Positions 34,742-46,857 of a DNA stretch of 64,000 nt are shown one piece after another. A program made the translations under genes and the position numbers. Under the pieces are notes generated by a model. The model was not told the DNA's origin. It saw nothing but the letters and a program-made list of their open reading frames with translations, and ran no database searches. This DNA comes from Phycomyces blakesleeanus NRRL 1555(-) (lineage: Eukaryota; Mucoromycota; Mucoromycetes; Mucorales; Phycomycetaceae), in the NCBI RefSeq assembly GCF_001638985.1, contig NW_017265148.1, positions 1,080,394 to 1,144,393 on the forward strand, written 5' to 3'. The first letter of the stretch is position 1; every line of letters begins with the position of its first letter.

Positions 34742-34916
34742 AACTTCCAATAAAAATTATTGTTCTTAATATTTAAAGTTTATATATTCTTATTCCAATG
34801 ATTTTGAAAGTGGTTTCTTAAGTAAAAGTAAACAAACAATTAAGAGAGAGTTATGAATGTTATTTTTCACTTTGGCAGAAACTAAAACTTTCTTTCATTT
34901 AATTGATGAGACTGTA

Positions 34917-36760
34917 CAAGGCACGCAATTCGAAAATTTAAGTCGCACAATTGAGTGTATGTTATATTATGTAAAAAATGAGAAATCACAAAGGTTCTTT
35001 ATTTTCACATTTTGCGAACTGGTTTACAGAATGCTGAACGATGTTATGGTAGTCCTCATCACTAAGATTACGCCATCCATCCTCAATTCTGGTGAGAATA
35101 GTCTCATTGTCATTCAAACTCTTTCTTTGCACTCTGTCCTTCACCACTTTCCAAAACATCTCAATAGGATTGAGTTCTGGAGAGTATACCGGAAGGTAGA
35201 CCAAATTGTATCCCCTGGAGAAGATATATCGACTGATATCTGCACTCTGGTGGATGGATGCATTATCCATCACCAGGAAGTTCCCCTTTATATTGGCATA
35301 CTTGTCCATCTCACCAAGGACAGCTTTCACAAACATCAAGAAATGCCCAACCACTGTACCCTTTGAGCCAAACTCACCAGAAGAGGACTGCTTGCAGAAC
35401 TTAAGATTCCTCAAGCTGACGTATATAAGTTCTTTGGCTGATATAGCCCCAAGAATGGTAAGAGGGTGGGACCTGGTGGTTGGGGTGGTGGTGACTCCCT
35501 TCTTTCCCTTCTTGGACCATCCTCTTCCATGCTGTATGTTGATATCAAAGGCAGACTCGTCCAAGAAAACACAGTTGGTCATGTAGTTAGCACTTGTTTT
35601 CTTCATCTGCAGAATCCAGTTATATCTTGCCTTGATATTCTCCTCACTGTTCTTTGCTACAGGCTGCTTATAGACCTTTTTGAATGTGAGGTTGCATTCG
35701 TTGGCTATAAACCTTCTGACAGTCTCTTTTGACACATTGATCTTGCCAAACACCAGGACGAGATGGTCCATCACGTCTTTAACATAGACAGATGTATCTT
35801 CGGTAATGAATTCTTTAATGCACTTCCTGTGCTCGTCAGTCAGTCCTTTTTTCCTGCCCTTCTTGCCATGGTTGAACAAGTTGTCAGGGTTTTCATCATA
35901 CTTCTTCACCCAATGTTGTGTCACTCTGGCACTTACGTTCAATTGCTTTGCTGCAGCCTTAGCACTTAGCAATTTCTCATCCTTGAGCTTAAAAACTTGA
36001 TGATGTCCTCATCAGTATAAGTATTACACTGACGAGTAGTCTTGCTTCTTTTTGGTGGGGGGATGCTTGGACTTCCCACTTGGTTCTCTGTCTGGGCACT
36101 CTAAATTGGATATATATTTAAATACGTTTTTAATTACCACTTATTTTTTTTAAAAAAAATACCTCTGAGACTTCTGAAATCCTATCTCCATTTCTTGATT
36201 CAAGGAATTGGGAATGAGTTGCTATTGTCTCAAGACCATTATAATCCTCGTCAATTATATGACTCAAAGCTTGAGAACTGTCTTCATTAACACTCTTTTC
36301 TTGACCACCTTCATACACGATTTTAAAGGAGGACATTTGGTTATAGTAGAAGCTAAGATAATTGAGAAAGGAAGTATATATTGCTTTCTTTATTACAAGT
36401 AAAGCTTTATACACGCAATTCGTTTTGTGAAATTCATTCACAAACGTTAATAGAGTCAGTCACAATGTATTACAGTAAGCGACGTTATATACACTGAAAC
36501 TAAGGCTTTTCGTTTTATAGCTTCTTGTTGCCACTAACATTTTGAAGAAATCTTTTTATTTCTTAGATGTCATATATAAATGGGACTTGATGCACTTCTT
36601 GCATGATTTTTTGCAAGGAAAAAAAATAATACGTGCTTGGTACATCACTTTTTGTTTTTCTAAAAAAGAAATTAAAATATTAAAAGTGCACCTTATTTTT
36701 TCAAATTGTGCGCCTTATTTCCTCAAATTGTGTGCCTTATTTTCTCAAATTATGCGCCTT
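34917..36760 (-). mobile_element. IS630-type transposon with tandemly repeated ends
   Basis: Both ends carry the motif AAGGCGCACAATTTGA: two diverged copies at 34917-34955 and four copies at 36683-36760, in inverted orientation, with TA at the borders. One gene lies inside (-). The exact tip is uncertain by a few bases because of the repeats. Confidence 0.65.
34986..36336 (-). CDS. IS630/Tc1-superfamily transposase
   Basis: The first exon starts MSSFKIVYEGGQEK (36336) and ends at SEVSE before a GTATTT donor; an acceptor at about 36103 resumes with SAQTENQVGSPS. A possible one-base slip in a T-run near 36002 separates TDEDIIK from LKDEKLLSAKAAAKQLNV. From 35972 the frame is open: HTH (AKAAAKQLNVSARVTQHWV), a second HTH, then CVFLDESAFDIN, LVMDNASIHQ and SPELNPIEMFWKVVK with Asp, Asp and Glu all present. 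The final residues are CENKEPL. This is the best preserved DDE gene of its type here. Function: cut-and-paste transposition at TA. Confidence 0.75.
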
Positions 36761-36761
36761 A

Positions 36762-37195
36762 CAAATGTTTTTTACTGTAAAATCTTTTAAAATAGCAAAA
36801 TTATATCATTTTTAGATAAATATTTCCCTTTTCATAAAAAATTTGGAGAATACAATTCATTGGATTTCATATTATTTTTTTCTAATCTAATCAAATAATC
36901 TAAATATAGTAGAGCTATACCTTTTTTAGGTATATCTATTCTTCTTATAATTGTTCCAGAAAATGCATGATGTTTTAAATGAAAATATTTTTTATTAAAA
37001 AAAAACCTTGGAACTGAAAAAAGAGATATAAAAAACGATGGAAAAAATAGAAATGAAATTAAGAGAAGTATATTAAAAAGAAGTGTAAATAACATACATT
37101 ATACGTGAAAAGCCTATAGTTTGCTTTCATTAATTAAATTAATTAAATTAATTAATATCAGTGATATTTTTACTCAGTTGCTAAATACAAGTTCT
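36762..37195. other. AT-rich spacer, nothing recognised
   Basis: Contains ATTAATTAAATT repeats near 37128-37155. No convincing gene is seen; the open frame at 36832-37095 is low-complexity and hydrophobic. Confidence 0.45.
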
Positions 37196-37219
37196 TTCAT
37201 AATATATTACTTGGATATA

Positions 37220-37770
37220 GATTTATTAATTTACTGTTATTTAAAGAAGTATATCTTTATTTTCTTTCTTACATCATTTATCGCAGTTCTCCATTTTTGA
37301 GAGAGCATATGACGGACTGCTTATGAGTTTTTAAATCTATTAAGGGATATATTCTTCTCCAAGACTTTTTTCTCGATCTTGTGAACAAGATAATTCTTCT
37401 GAAAGGACGTTAAGTTACCCCATGAAAGAATAGCATTCTTCTTATTAATAAGTGTATTGAATGTGTTGTTTATCACATGAAGCACAATTTTTCCTGTAAT
37501 ATAGTACATGTCTGCACCAGTCTGTAGATTTCCTCCACCTAAATACAATGTCATTGTAGATTTTATCCCTTTGGCAGATAAAGCGCACGACTCTGAAATG
37601 TGAGTTTTTATCAGGTCTTGGGATATCTCAACTGTCATCATTGCCAATTTTTTGCTCTGACTGAGCCTCTCTCAACTCAACACATTTATCGTCTCTTCAG
37701 TACGTCCCTCCAGAAGTACCCAAGGAGCTGAAAGCAGGAACACTTGTGGTATTTCAGGTATGAAACAATA
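37220..37770 (-). pseudogene. Degenerate coiled-coil companion gene paralogue (WxxIP family)
   Basis: Reading leftward: APWVLLEGRTEETINVLS, stop, ERLSQSKKLAMMTVEISQ, then ILSWGNLTSFQKNYLVH, NISLNRFKNS, stop, KWRTAINDVRKKI. The order W-x-N/S-(I/L) ... H ... (I/L)xLxR ... WR resembles the companion proteins of CACTA III and V. Similarity is weak and eye-based. No matching transposase survives next to it. Confidence 0.35.
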
Positions 37771-38489
37771 GAAAAATAATAAATTTGATAATAGAGACGT
37801 ATAGAAATACTTTGAGACTGTATATCAGTTGTCTTTATTCATAAATAAAAAGTGTCCCTTTTTATAAGAAAACACAATCTGCTCTTGCACTACGGGAAAT
37901 AAAAGTGTGGCTTTCTGGTGGTTTTCTGGCGGTTTTGGATGGCGGTGTTCTGGCGGTTTTTTGCCTAAAATCCATTTTACTGCCCTTGAGTTTAAACACT
38001 TTTTACAAATCTCTGCTTCCTTATTATTTTTTATTGGCTTTTCTATTGGATATGGCTTCTTTCTTTATTGTGTAAAATTTATATAGAATTGATTATTTTT
38101 ATTTGAGCATCATTTTGATTCGTGTTTTTGCTTTAAAACTTAGTTTATATAGAGTTTCTATAGGATATTAATTACTCCTTATTATTGTTACACTTTTAAA
38201 AATAGTTTTTATTGGATAGAATACATGTACATTTTTGATCATTTTAATAAATACAAATTTTTATTGGTTGTTTTTATAAAAATAACTTTTTTAAATTCAT
38301 TTTATTGGCTTATATAACAAGAGGTAGTTTTTATTACTCATTTTATTGGCTTATATAACAGAAAGTAGTTTTTATTACTCACTTTGCTGGTTATTAATGC
38401 AAAAAATAGATACATTTTATTGATAATAAACTATTCAATCTTCTATGTTTTTAAAGTATAGTATCCTATTCAATTCCATTGCATTTTGA

Positions 38490-39110
38490 TTACTTATGAA
38501 ACTGCAATCTTCTATGGCAATCTCTCCAGAGAAGAGCAACTCTTTCAATTGATGCCCGGTTTCCAAGACATCTGGTGAAGTCTATACCAGAATCCTTCAT
38601 TATACTTGCGTGGCTCACACACATATCTTTCTTAACTGCTGCTGGTATAGACCCCCAGCTAGGGTTAGAACTAAGAGCGATCACCAAAGGATAGGCAGCC
38701 ATATCATCACATATAAGCTTCGTGGCCAAAGTGAGTGTGGCTTTTACATGACTGGTTACTTCAACGCCGAGATCTTCACTTATCATTTTGAAAATGTGTC
38801 TCAAAGTTATGTCACGGAAATTGTCCACAGGTTTGTGAATATAATTACCACCCGACTAAAAAATAACATGTTAATATATATTCACATTATTTTATTTTTG
38901 ACTTACAATGATAGTGGCAGAAGGTGAAATGCCTTGGTTTAGAGTATTTTGGGTCTCTGGTTGATTCTTGAGAGCGGTGATCTCCAACTTTAACTCTTCC
39001 ATCTGTGTCTTCATTTCAAGCTTGAAGTTTTCTTGGCCTGCCTTCAAAGATAGAATCTCATTGTACATAGTGTGTAACAAGGAGATGATGTTGTTATTGG
39101 TGTTGTTTAT
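38490..39110 (-). pseudogene. CACTA III companion protein (coiled coil plus WxxIP domain)
   Basis: Two exons, 39110-38907 and 38855-38490, with GTAAGT and TTTAG borders. Coiled coil: LLHTMYNEILSLKAGQENF, KTQMEELKLEITALKNQ. Domain: RDITLRHIFKMISEDLG, KLICDDMAAYPLVIAL, SWGSIPAAVKKDMCVSH, GIDFTRCLGNRASIERV, LWRDCHRRLQ. The apparent start codon is ATA where copy V has ATG, so this copy probably lacks a normal start. It is otherwise open. Divergent from TNP2 III. Inference: DNA-binding partner of the transposase. Confidence 0.6.
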
Positions 39111-39447
39111 GTTGAGAGTTTGGTTTACCTGAGAAAAAGAATTGTTGTGAAAGAAAGATAAAAACCAAAAAAAATTTCTATTGTCTATTATTAGTTTCAT
39201 ATTAATTAGTTTGACTTAATCATCTCAGACAATATTAATTTTGACTTGCCAAAGTTGTATAGACAGCTTAATAGGCAATGTTTCAGATTCTGTTCCTGTG
39301 TTTATACTCGTAATATCTATGTCATCATCTTGAAGTTATTAAGTCTATTCGAATCTCAAAGCTATTAAGTATAAAGACATACCATTTAAAAGCAATTATT
39401 AATATTCATATCTTTACTCTAAAGTGTTTATTTTCAACTTAAAAAAA

Positions 39448-42025
39448 ATGTCTTCAAATTCAATCCTTGATAGTTACCAATGCAATTTTTGTAAAGAACA
39501 CTACCCCAGTCTGAAAAAGACCAAAAATTGTAGAGTTCAATGCTTTAAGAACCGTCATAGAAGACACAATCATATCCAGACTTCTCAGATCATGCATGTT
39601 CCTGAACAAGTCAGCATTGTTTTGAACACTGTTTCAAACAACTCCATTGCGTAAGACTACAAATCACATATATACTATTAGAAAGTGTAATTAATTACGT
39701 TATTACCTTTATAAACAAGCAGGGAAAACAATACATCAAATGATGACCAAACTGTAAATTCCTTCAATAAAAGTGATAAAAATGAATCCATGATAAGGTA
39801 TATATACATATATGAATGTATTATATTAATTTGTGTTTTCATAATTAAAGTACAGTATTGAATATGATAATATCATCGAAGAATCAGTTGCAATAAAAGA
39901 TATCAAAGGTGTAGCTACGTCTATGGTATATGACTTCAGTCAACCTCTTCCTACTCCCAGTTACGATGATGCAAAGAATCTCGAATTCATCCAAATCATC
40001 AAAGACTTTGGCATCTCTTGCAAAGCACATAAAAAAATTACTAGTCATTTCAATGAAATTCTTGGCACCTCAGCAGATATCACATATAGAGCGTGCACAC
40101 TCTATCTTGGCAAAGAGCTGTTGAAGCATTTCTCAAGAATAGAAAAGAAGAAATACGACGTCTGCTGCAATGGCTGCATGTTGTTCAACAATGAGCATGA
40201 GACCAAATGCTCAAACTGTAGCGAAGATCGCTACAAGAGCACTGACAACAATAATACATTGGTTCATGCAAGAACCATGGTCCAACTTCCTTTGGGCAGA
40301 CAACTTGCTCTCTGTTTGGCCAACAATAGCACTAGAACAGAGATGCTCTACTATCACCACCACGAGCCAAGTCAGGACGGCACAAAGTCTGATGTGTTCA
40401 ATAGCCAAGCATATCAGTCAAGGAAGCATATCTTCTCGGGAAGAGATGATATTGCTATTTTGCTGTCAGTAGATGAGTTTGCTCCCCATAAGGTTTCTGA
40501 TTTGGTAACAATCATTTATGTCACTATACTAAACCTGAATTCAATGATCCAGTATGAGCAGAAAAAAAATGATTCAACTTGCCATGATTCCTGGACCCAA
40601 GGTGCCCACTGACTTCTAGTCATTTATGAGATCAATCATAAAAGAGCTTTGTGTGTTGCAGTCCGAAAGAATGGTGGTCAAAACATCTACAGAGACCTTC
40701 AAGGCCAAGGTCCACGTGCTAATGGCAATGGGTGATATCCCAGCTCTGGTGAAGCTAGCATGTCATGTTGGCCACATGAGCAAAGATGGCTGCAGAATCT
40801 GCCATGTTGTTGGCCAATCTCCTGGCCATGGTCAGTATTTCCGTATGTCACCAGCCACTGCCATACGTACACTGGGTAGCTTCTGTGGTTTCTGTGAGGC
40901 AGACGAGTCCAGCAGAAGAGGACTTACAGGGCAATCACCAATGGCAACATTAAATGCATACTCCGGGCCATATTTCTTTGCCTTGAATGAAATGCATGGT
41001 ATCTGCCATGGTGTGGCAAAACAGATCTGGGGGCTTGTCACTGGCAAGTACAGAAAAAAATATCCGCTTGTTCTCTCTGTTGGAGTTCAGAAAGATATAG
41101 GTGCAGCAATGACATTAACAAAGAAAATGATCCCTACATCGTTTCATGGTGCTTGGAGAGACGTATCAAAGAATGCAGGATACTTTAAGGCAGTAGACTG
41201 AGCAGACTTCCTTCTGTTCATTGTTCCGACTCTAGTAGCAGAGCAGATAAGAAATATATCTGCACGGAAGGCATTGCTTGGCCTTGTACAAGTGTGCAAT
41301 TTACTCATGAGCTGGGAGTTATCAGCAGAGGAACAAGCCTCAATAAAAAGGTATATTAAATATCAATATTTGTTATTCTTTTTTAAAAATATATACTAAC
41401 TTCTATCTTAGAGAACTTGTTAAATGGAATGTGTATCTTGAGACTCTGCTTGCCGAGGACAAGGTCGATCTTAAGGTTTTCACCATTAACCAGCACCTCT
41501 TACAACACTACCTGGATATGACCGAAGCATTTGGCCTGCCAAGATCATACAGTGCTAGATTAGTAGAAAAAGCAATTGGCAAGTACTCTAATGCCATTGA
41601 GAGTAACTCTGCCATCAGAATCAACACTGGCAATATCATGCTTGGCTTGGCACAGACCAGACAGGTAGAGCACACGAAGGCAAAGATAGCAGCAAGACCA
41701 TGAGCAGCAAGACTTCTTGCATACAAAAATTTCTCTGCTGGTTGGCTGATGACGAGTGAAGGTGAATGTGTTGGTGCTGGATCTGATATTGAGTTCTGGG
41801 GGCCTTTGAGGAATAGAACGATTCAAGATAGTTTTGAAGGCATTTCATGTCTTTCATAACTTCTTGAAGACTTTTACAAATCAAAGGGGGAAAAGTGTAG
41901 CACGATTGAAGCAGTTATACAAACTTGCCGCAAGGCATTTGTCAATGGTTGTGTGATTGACTCTGCACTCAACCAAAATTGTGTAAGAAAGGCACATAAT
42001 ATCAGATTACACTATGGTGGAGAAA
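39448..42025 (+). pseudogene. TNP2-type transposase III
   Basis: Exons 39448-39650, 39723-39797, about 39851-41350 and 41412-42025. The N-terminal zinc block SYQCNFCKEHYPSLKKTKNC shares its pattern with copy V. Then KYDVCCNGCMLFN ... CSNCSEDRYK, a VQLPLGRQLALCLA helix, SGRDDIAILLSVDEFAPHKV, VTIIYVTILNL, a frameshift in an A-run near 40563, MIQLAMIPGPKVPTDF, GDIPALVKLACHVGH and FALNEMHGICHGVAKQIWG. Stops at 40612 (TAG), 41198 (TGA, Trp expected) and 41701 (TGA). The C-terminal part stops at LHYGGENG. Confidence 0.72.
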
Positions 42026-42230
42026 ATGGTAACATGTTACCACTTTGGTAACATAACTGCGATTTTTTACTTAATAAAAAATGGCAGTTATGACTCTGTA
42101 TAAGGCCAAAACAGGCACTGTTACCATTTTTTACATAGTAAAAAATGTCAGTTATTTATTATGTAAAAAGCCAAAACAAGCACTGTTACCATTTTTTCAA
42201 AAAAAAATCAAGCGTCCTTCCTTTCCTCTA
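42026..42230. repeat. Palindromic and tandem repeat block
   Basis: Starts GGTAACATGTTACC (perfect palindrome). It then contains two 70-bp units that each hold a short palindrome (TTTTTTAC...GTAAAAAA type), a CAGTTAT motif and GGCACTGTTACCATTTTTT. It interrupts TNP2 III. It looks like the end of an unrecognised foldback element. Confidence 0.5.
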
Positions 42231-43336
42231 TTACATTCTTTCTTTTGTTCTATTGCTTTCAATTCTAGCACAACCTCTTGTTTTTCCTTTGCAGCTTTAA
42301 CAGAATGGTCTGTTTTTTATTATACAGTATTGAATTGGGTTTAATTGAATTGAATCTTTATTTCAATGCATGTTTTATTAAATGAAAATGATAATAATAA
42401 TAGTAATAATGAAAAAAAATTTCATCAGCCACTCACAATAAAAAATGGTTCCGTTTAGCTACTGCAAAACATATGCAGTAAAACACTACTATTCAAATTG
42501 TATTTCATATTCTTTGGGTATTCTAATATATCTTAGATAGCACTTATTATTTTTTACCAATTTCTACAAATATACTAATATTAGAGAAAAAACTTAAAAT
42601 AAATAAATAGATATAATATTATTATAATGCTTACCTTTATATAATGTGCTTACTTGTTCAGTAAAATAAGCATTTACTCTAAGAATATATATATATATTA
42701 GAGAATGTATCAATATTTAAGATCTATATATAAGAAAAGCAATAAAACATAAGCACTATAGAAAGTCGTTATCGTAGAAGAAGAAAAACTTGAGCAAAGA
42801 TTCAAGTCATTTAACATGAAGCTAATTCAAATCTGATTCATACAACCGGAATGAGCATCTTGTTAGAAAGCTCAAAGTGTTTATTCTACTCAATATACTT
42901 ACATATAATAGAACAACTCCCGAGTATAATATATCAGTACAAAAATATTACTATAAATCTTTTTCTAAAAAAAAAGGCTATATACTATTTCCTTTTATAT
43001 TTGAATATAACGGAATTGTAGATGCTGTACATTTGCTTCAAATTCTTGTAATCACAACATTAGCAATCATATGAAAGAGGTTGATAAATTTTTTATATGA
43101 AAGAAAAAAGGAATAAAAAACATAAAAAGAAAAATGACGAGATAAGAAAAATATGCACTAAAGACAGACTAAAAAAAATCAAACTTGGCCAATCACAGCA
43201 GCCAAACTATGATCTTTGGCTTCTCTTGCAAGCAGGCTTGACACTTGCTGTGGGTGGAGGGGACCTACATAAAAGAGTAAGAAGTTTATATTAGTTTTGT
43301 ATTAACAGCGCATGAGAAAAAGCAACAATGGTAATT
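42231..43336. other. Spacer between CACTA III and IV
   Basis: No gene seen. A CACTATAGAAAGTCG sequence at 42754 could be the left tip of CACTA IV (about 580 bp from the companion stop, as in III and V), but I found no partner. Confidence 0.3.
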
Positions 43337-44237
43337 TACAGCACATCTGCCATTATGGGCGACTCAACATCACCAGTTTCTGACATATCAGGAGAAGAAA
43401 GCGAAGAATAACTTATGTCTTGCTGTGTCTATAGCATAATAAAAGAAAACGATGTTAATTAAAGTTTACAATATATAGATTTGTTAATTGATAAACTTAC
43501 TTTGTTCTTCTCTGCCATTCTTCTCTTGTGTGTCAGGTTGTCACTCTTGAAGCTTTCCCGAAGAAGGATTCTTGCACATCACATTCTTTTACATTGGTGG
43601 ATGTGCAATCTACCATTCTTCGCCAACCTCTCCAAATGCATCATGTAGTATTCCCTGTTTTTCTCTGGGATATTCTTCCATTCTTTTGAGGCCGCAGGAA
43701 AGTCTTTGTCAATGATATCATGCTTTACCGTATGGCCTAATGTTTTGAGATGCAGTCTTTTTACTGTCAAATCATGGTCTAAAAGAGGGACTAATGGGGG
43801 AAAAGGCTGCCCTTGTGGAACTTCTTTGCAGCGTGCCTTTCAGTTCTGCTCGTGAAGAATCTGAAGCAACAGATTGTATTTTTGTGCTTCGTTTTTTTCT
43901 TTGAACTCGCTGCCAGTATTGATTACTTGCTTACCGAGCTGATCAGGGTACTCTGTGAGCTGGGCTTTTTTCACAGACTTGGCAATGTGCTCAAGAGCTA
44001 CAAAAAATGTATGATAATATTAATAAAGTAAATAAACATCTAAGCACAGAATATATATGACTTACAACTCTGCTCAATAATGCTTTGTTGCATTGTAGTT
44101 AGATCTTCCGCACTGACTGCTGGCACAAATTGATTGCTGAATTGCCTTTGAAGCTCGCGCAATGCTTGCTTGATTTCAGCAAGATCAACCTCAATCTTTT
44201 GAATTGAGTTGAGGAGAGTTGTGTTAATATCGGACAT
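43337..44237 (-). pseudogene. CACTA IV companion protein (coiled coil plus WxxIP domain)
   Basis: Exons 44237-44066, about 44000-43500 and 43428-43337 with good GT-AG borders. Coiled coil: LLNSIQKIEVDLAEIKQALR. Middle: SVKKAQLTEYPDQLGKQ. Domain: HDLTVKRLHLKTLGHTV, EWKNIPEKNREYYMMH, GRLHIHQCKRM, stop, CARILLRESFKSDN. Acidic tail: DISYSSLSSPDMSETGDVES. Two TGA stops (after HEQN and after CKRM). It matches the III/V companion in coiled coil, WxxIP, His, Gly and Cys order. Divergent from TNP2 IV, though 1.4 kb apart because of inserted DNA. Confidence 0.5.
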
Positions 44238-44289
44238 GTTTAAGTTTTTTTTTAGCTATAAGCAGTGAGTTGAAAAGAAAAGGTGATAG

Positions 44290-44508
44290 CTTAGACAAGT
44301 AGAATAAGAGCGATTTGAGTTTGAGAAAGGCAACGATTTATTACAAGCAATTGATAGCTATTTCTATGAAAAAGATACAGACAGATATACAAACAAAACA
44401 TATAAAAGAAGGGATGCTTATGCACTTGTATGCACCTGTCTGCACCTGTCTGCAGTAGCCCATGTGAACATGATACAGTCTTTTTGTGTTGACACAACAA
44501 AACTGTAA
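44290..44508 (-). repeat. LTR-like insertion between CACTA IV genes
   Basis: On the minus strand it starts TGTTGTGTCAACACAA, then has a TGCAGACAGG tandem, a TTTTATATG box and an AATAAATCG signal about 90 bp later, in the order of an LTR promoter and polyadenylation site. One copy only; the 3' border and a target duplication were not found. Confidence 0.3.
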
Positions 44509-45675
44509 GAAATATAAAAATAAAATGAATTAGACTTTAAATCAATATTACATATATAAATGTTCATACTTTGCACCATCTACATATTAAACGTTTTAAA
44601 GTATATGATATAATAATATAACTCTATATATATTGCAGATATAGCATGAAATTTGATTAAAGTTCTCGATGACAAAACCCTGTACCAGTTAAAATTATAA
44701 CTTTAAGTATACTCTACAGTAGCTATATAACATCTGAACATCATATAGTTAATTAGCCCCTTTTTATCAATATTAAAGTAAATGTTATGATACTCAAGCC
44801 CATATCATACTTATTATCATTATCAACTAAAACGCGTTTTGATTGATGCTGTCATCAAAGATAAAAATAATTTTAACTGTCATTACTATTATTTACCAAG
44901 GGGCATTTTTGACTGAAACCGTATATTTTTGAAAAAGATATGCTTTAACTCACATTGGCACTTTCAATTAACATCCCTTTTGATCAGTAGTGCTTATCTT
45001 GATGATGTCAGTAAAAGAGTATCAGACTATAGCCCTCATTATCTATATCTATTTCTTTAAGTTTTATACATAAACAAGAAAATAATGCTATTAGCTAAAT
45101 ATATATTTACTATCTCAAAAATACTATTAGTACAACACAGATAATATAAATATGTCTTTTCTACCAATGTGTTTAGACAGTACTACTTTTTTTTAACTGT
45201 TACTTATTAGAAGGCTGTTTTTCTTTGCCTTTGGTATTAGAGAGTAATTGATAATTTATTTAAAAAAAACATAAATTATTTGGTCGTTAATTATCCTAAA
45301 TATACATATACCTCTTTATAAAGTCCAAAGAATATCTAATTGCTCACAAGTAAAGAGTACGTGTCTGTTTCACCAGTGCTCTTTTAATGGTACCCCCTTG
45401 TCAACCAAGAAGTATTTTAACTTACATCATAATTATTAATGAAGAAGAATCTTTCCAACCACAGGAATTATTTACTGACAGGTGTTTCACCTAGCATTGA
45501 CATTACTGTAATCATTGCTATATCATCACTATGAGAGAGAAAAAGAAAAAGAGCCGCAAGCATTTTGGTTAAAAAATAAAGAGTATATAAAGATGTCTTT
45601 TACATTTAATGAATAGCACCAAAATCCTCTTCGCAGCTTTATTTTATATATTACATACATACCAAACCAACTAAT
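44509..45675. other. Spacer upstream of TNP2 IV
   Basis: AT-rich DNA with no recognisable gene or repeat. It presumably includes the original bidirectional promoter of CACTA IV plus inserted sequence. Confidence 0.4.
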
Positions 45676-46779
45676 ATGTCTTCTTCCAACACCAGCCAGC
45701 AGAGAGATAGAATATCTACACAACAATACCAATATGATCAATGTATCTTGTTTTTTGATAACTACCAGAAGCTGCAAAACCACAAGAGAATTCATAGAGG
45801 AGATTCAGCAACAATGACTGAAATTGACCAGTCTATTCTAGATGATGTTGACATGTACCATGACAAAAATGATACTAGTAATGAAGATAAATCTGTTAGC
45901 AATTCAGGTAATGAAAAGAGCTGTAATTGTATTATTTATTTTCCAATTATTAAATAATATATTACAGAATATACTATGGAGTCTATGGAGCTTGATAATA
46001 CTATTTCATATAAGTGCGCATGTAATTTTGAGGACAATGAGGGTGAAGCTCACATTTACAACAGCAGCCAAATCAGTACAAATACTTTTACCAAGGCCGA
46101 GTTGATGAGTATTCATCTGTCTCAATTGATGCTACAGCATAGAATTGCTAAAGCAGCATATAGAGACATTGTTCAATTTATAAACACTGTCATCCGAGAC
46201 CATGACAATATAATGATGGGTAAAATATTATATTTTCTGTTACCTTGTACTTTAATTCCAGATCATTAACATGTAGTGATATCGTTTTTTTTAGAGCCTA
46301 AGGCTAAGATCAGTCATAGCAAAACTGTTGATGCTTTGCTCAAGTCAAAGTCAAGTGTCAAGGGCCATGAGTATGATGTCTGCTCTAGTGGTTGTCGATT
46401 GTATGGCATTAATGACGACCAGGAATCTTGTGTTGACTGCGGCAAACCACAATACAAGACTGATCCCGATCAAAGTCAGACACCAGCCGCCAGTATGAAA
46501 CTTATGTCAGTTGGAGATATGCTTTCTCAAATGTTGGCAGATCCAGCCACAAGAGAACTCCTCTGTTACAGAGCAAACTGGGAATCTGTAGCTGGTCAGC
46601 TAACCAACATTTTTGATGGTGACAATCACAAGCAGTTGGTGCAGCAGGGCCTGTTCTCCAATCCCAATGATATTGTCATTAGGCTTTATACTAATGGGTT
46701 TGTCAATCAAAAGAAAGATAAAAACTCATATACCATCATCCATTGCATAATATTCAACCTAGACCCATCCACCAGATAA
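45676..46779 (+). pseudogene. TNP2-type transposase IV, N-terminal part only
   Basis: Exons 45676-45907, 45968-46219 and 46295-46779. It shares with copy III the helix LSQLMLQHRIAKAAYRDIV, the block YDVCSSGCRLYGINDDQE...CVDCGKPQYK, an MLSQMLADPATRELLCYRA helix, then SNPNDIVIRLYTNGF and YTIIHCIIFNLDPSTR before a stop. The N-terminal finger is reduced to YDQCILFFDNYQKLQNHKRI. The whole catalytic half is missing, and AT-rich DNA and a Tc1 element follow. Confidence 0.65.
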
Positions 46780-46857
46780 TTAATTAATTTATTACTATTT
46801 ATTATTATTATTACATTTTTTTTAAAAAAAGTTACTAATAAAATACTTAGATATATA

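Larger units (their letters stand above)
37888..42025. mobile_element. CACTA transposon III (right end lost)
   Basis: The left tip is CACTACGGGAAATAAAAGTG, a canonical CACTA start, also found at the right tip of CACTA V. Subterminal TTCTGGCGG repeats follow (37908-37965), then several TTTTATTGG motifs. Companion (-) and TNP2 (+) genes are divergent, sharing a 340-bp spacer. TNP2 similarity stops abruptly at 42025, where palindromic DNA begins. No right tip was found. Confidence 0.75.

Noticed and set aside
35206..35586. 126-codon plus-strand frame
   Set aside because: Antisense to the intact IS630-type transposase.
37672..37755. Plus-strand peptide SLQYVPPEVPKELKAG ending at a GTATGA donor, as a host exon
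   Set aside because: The opposite strand joins better with the companion-like frame; no neighbouring exons were found.
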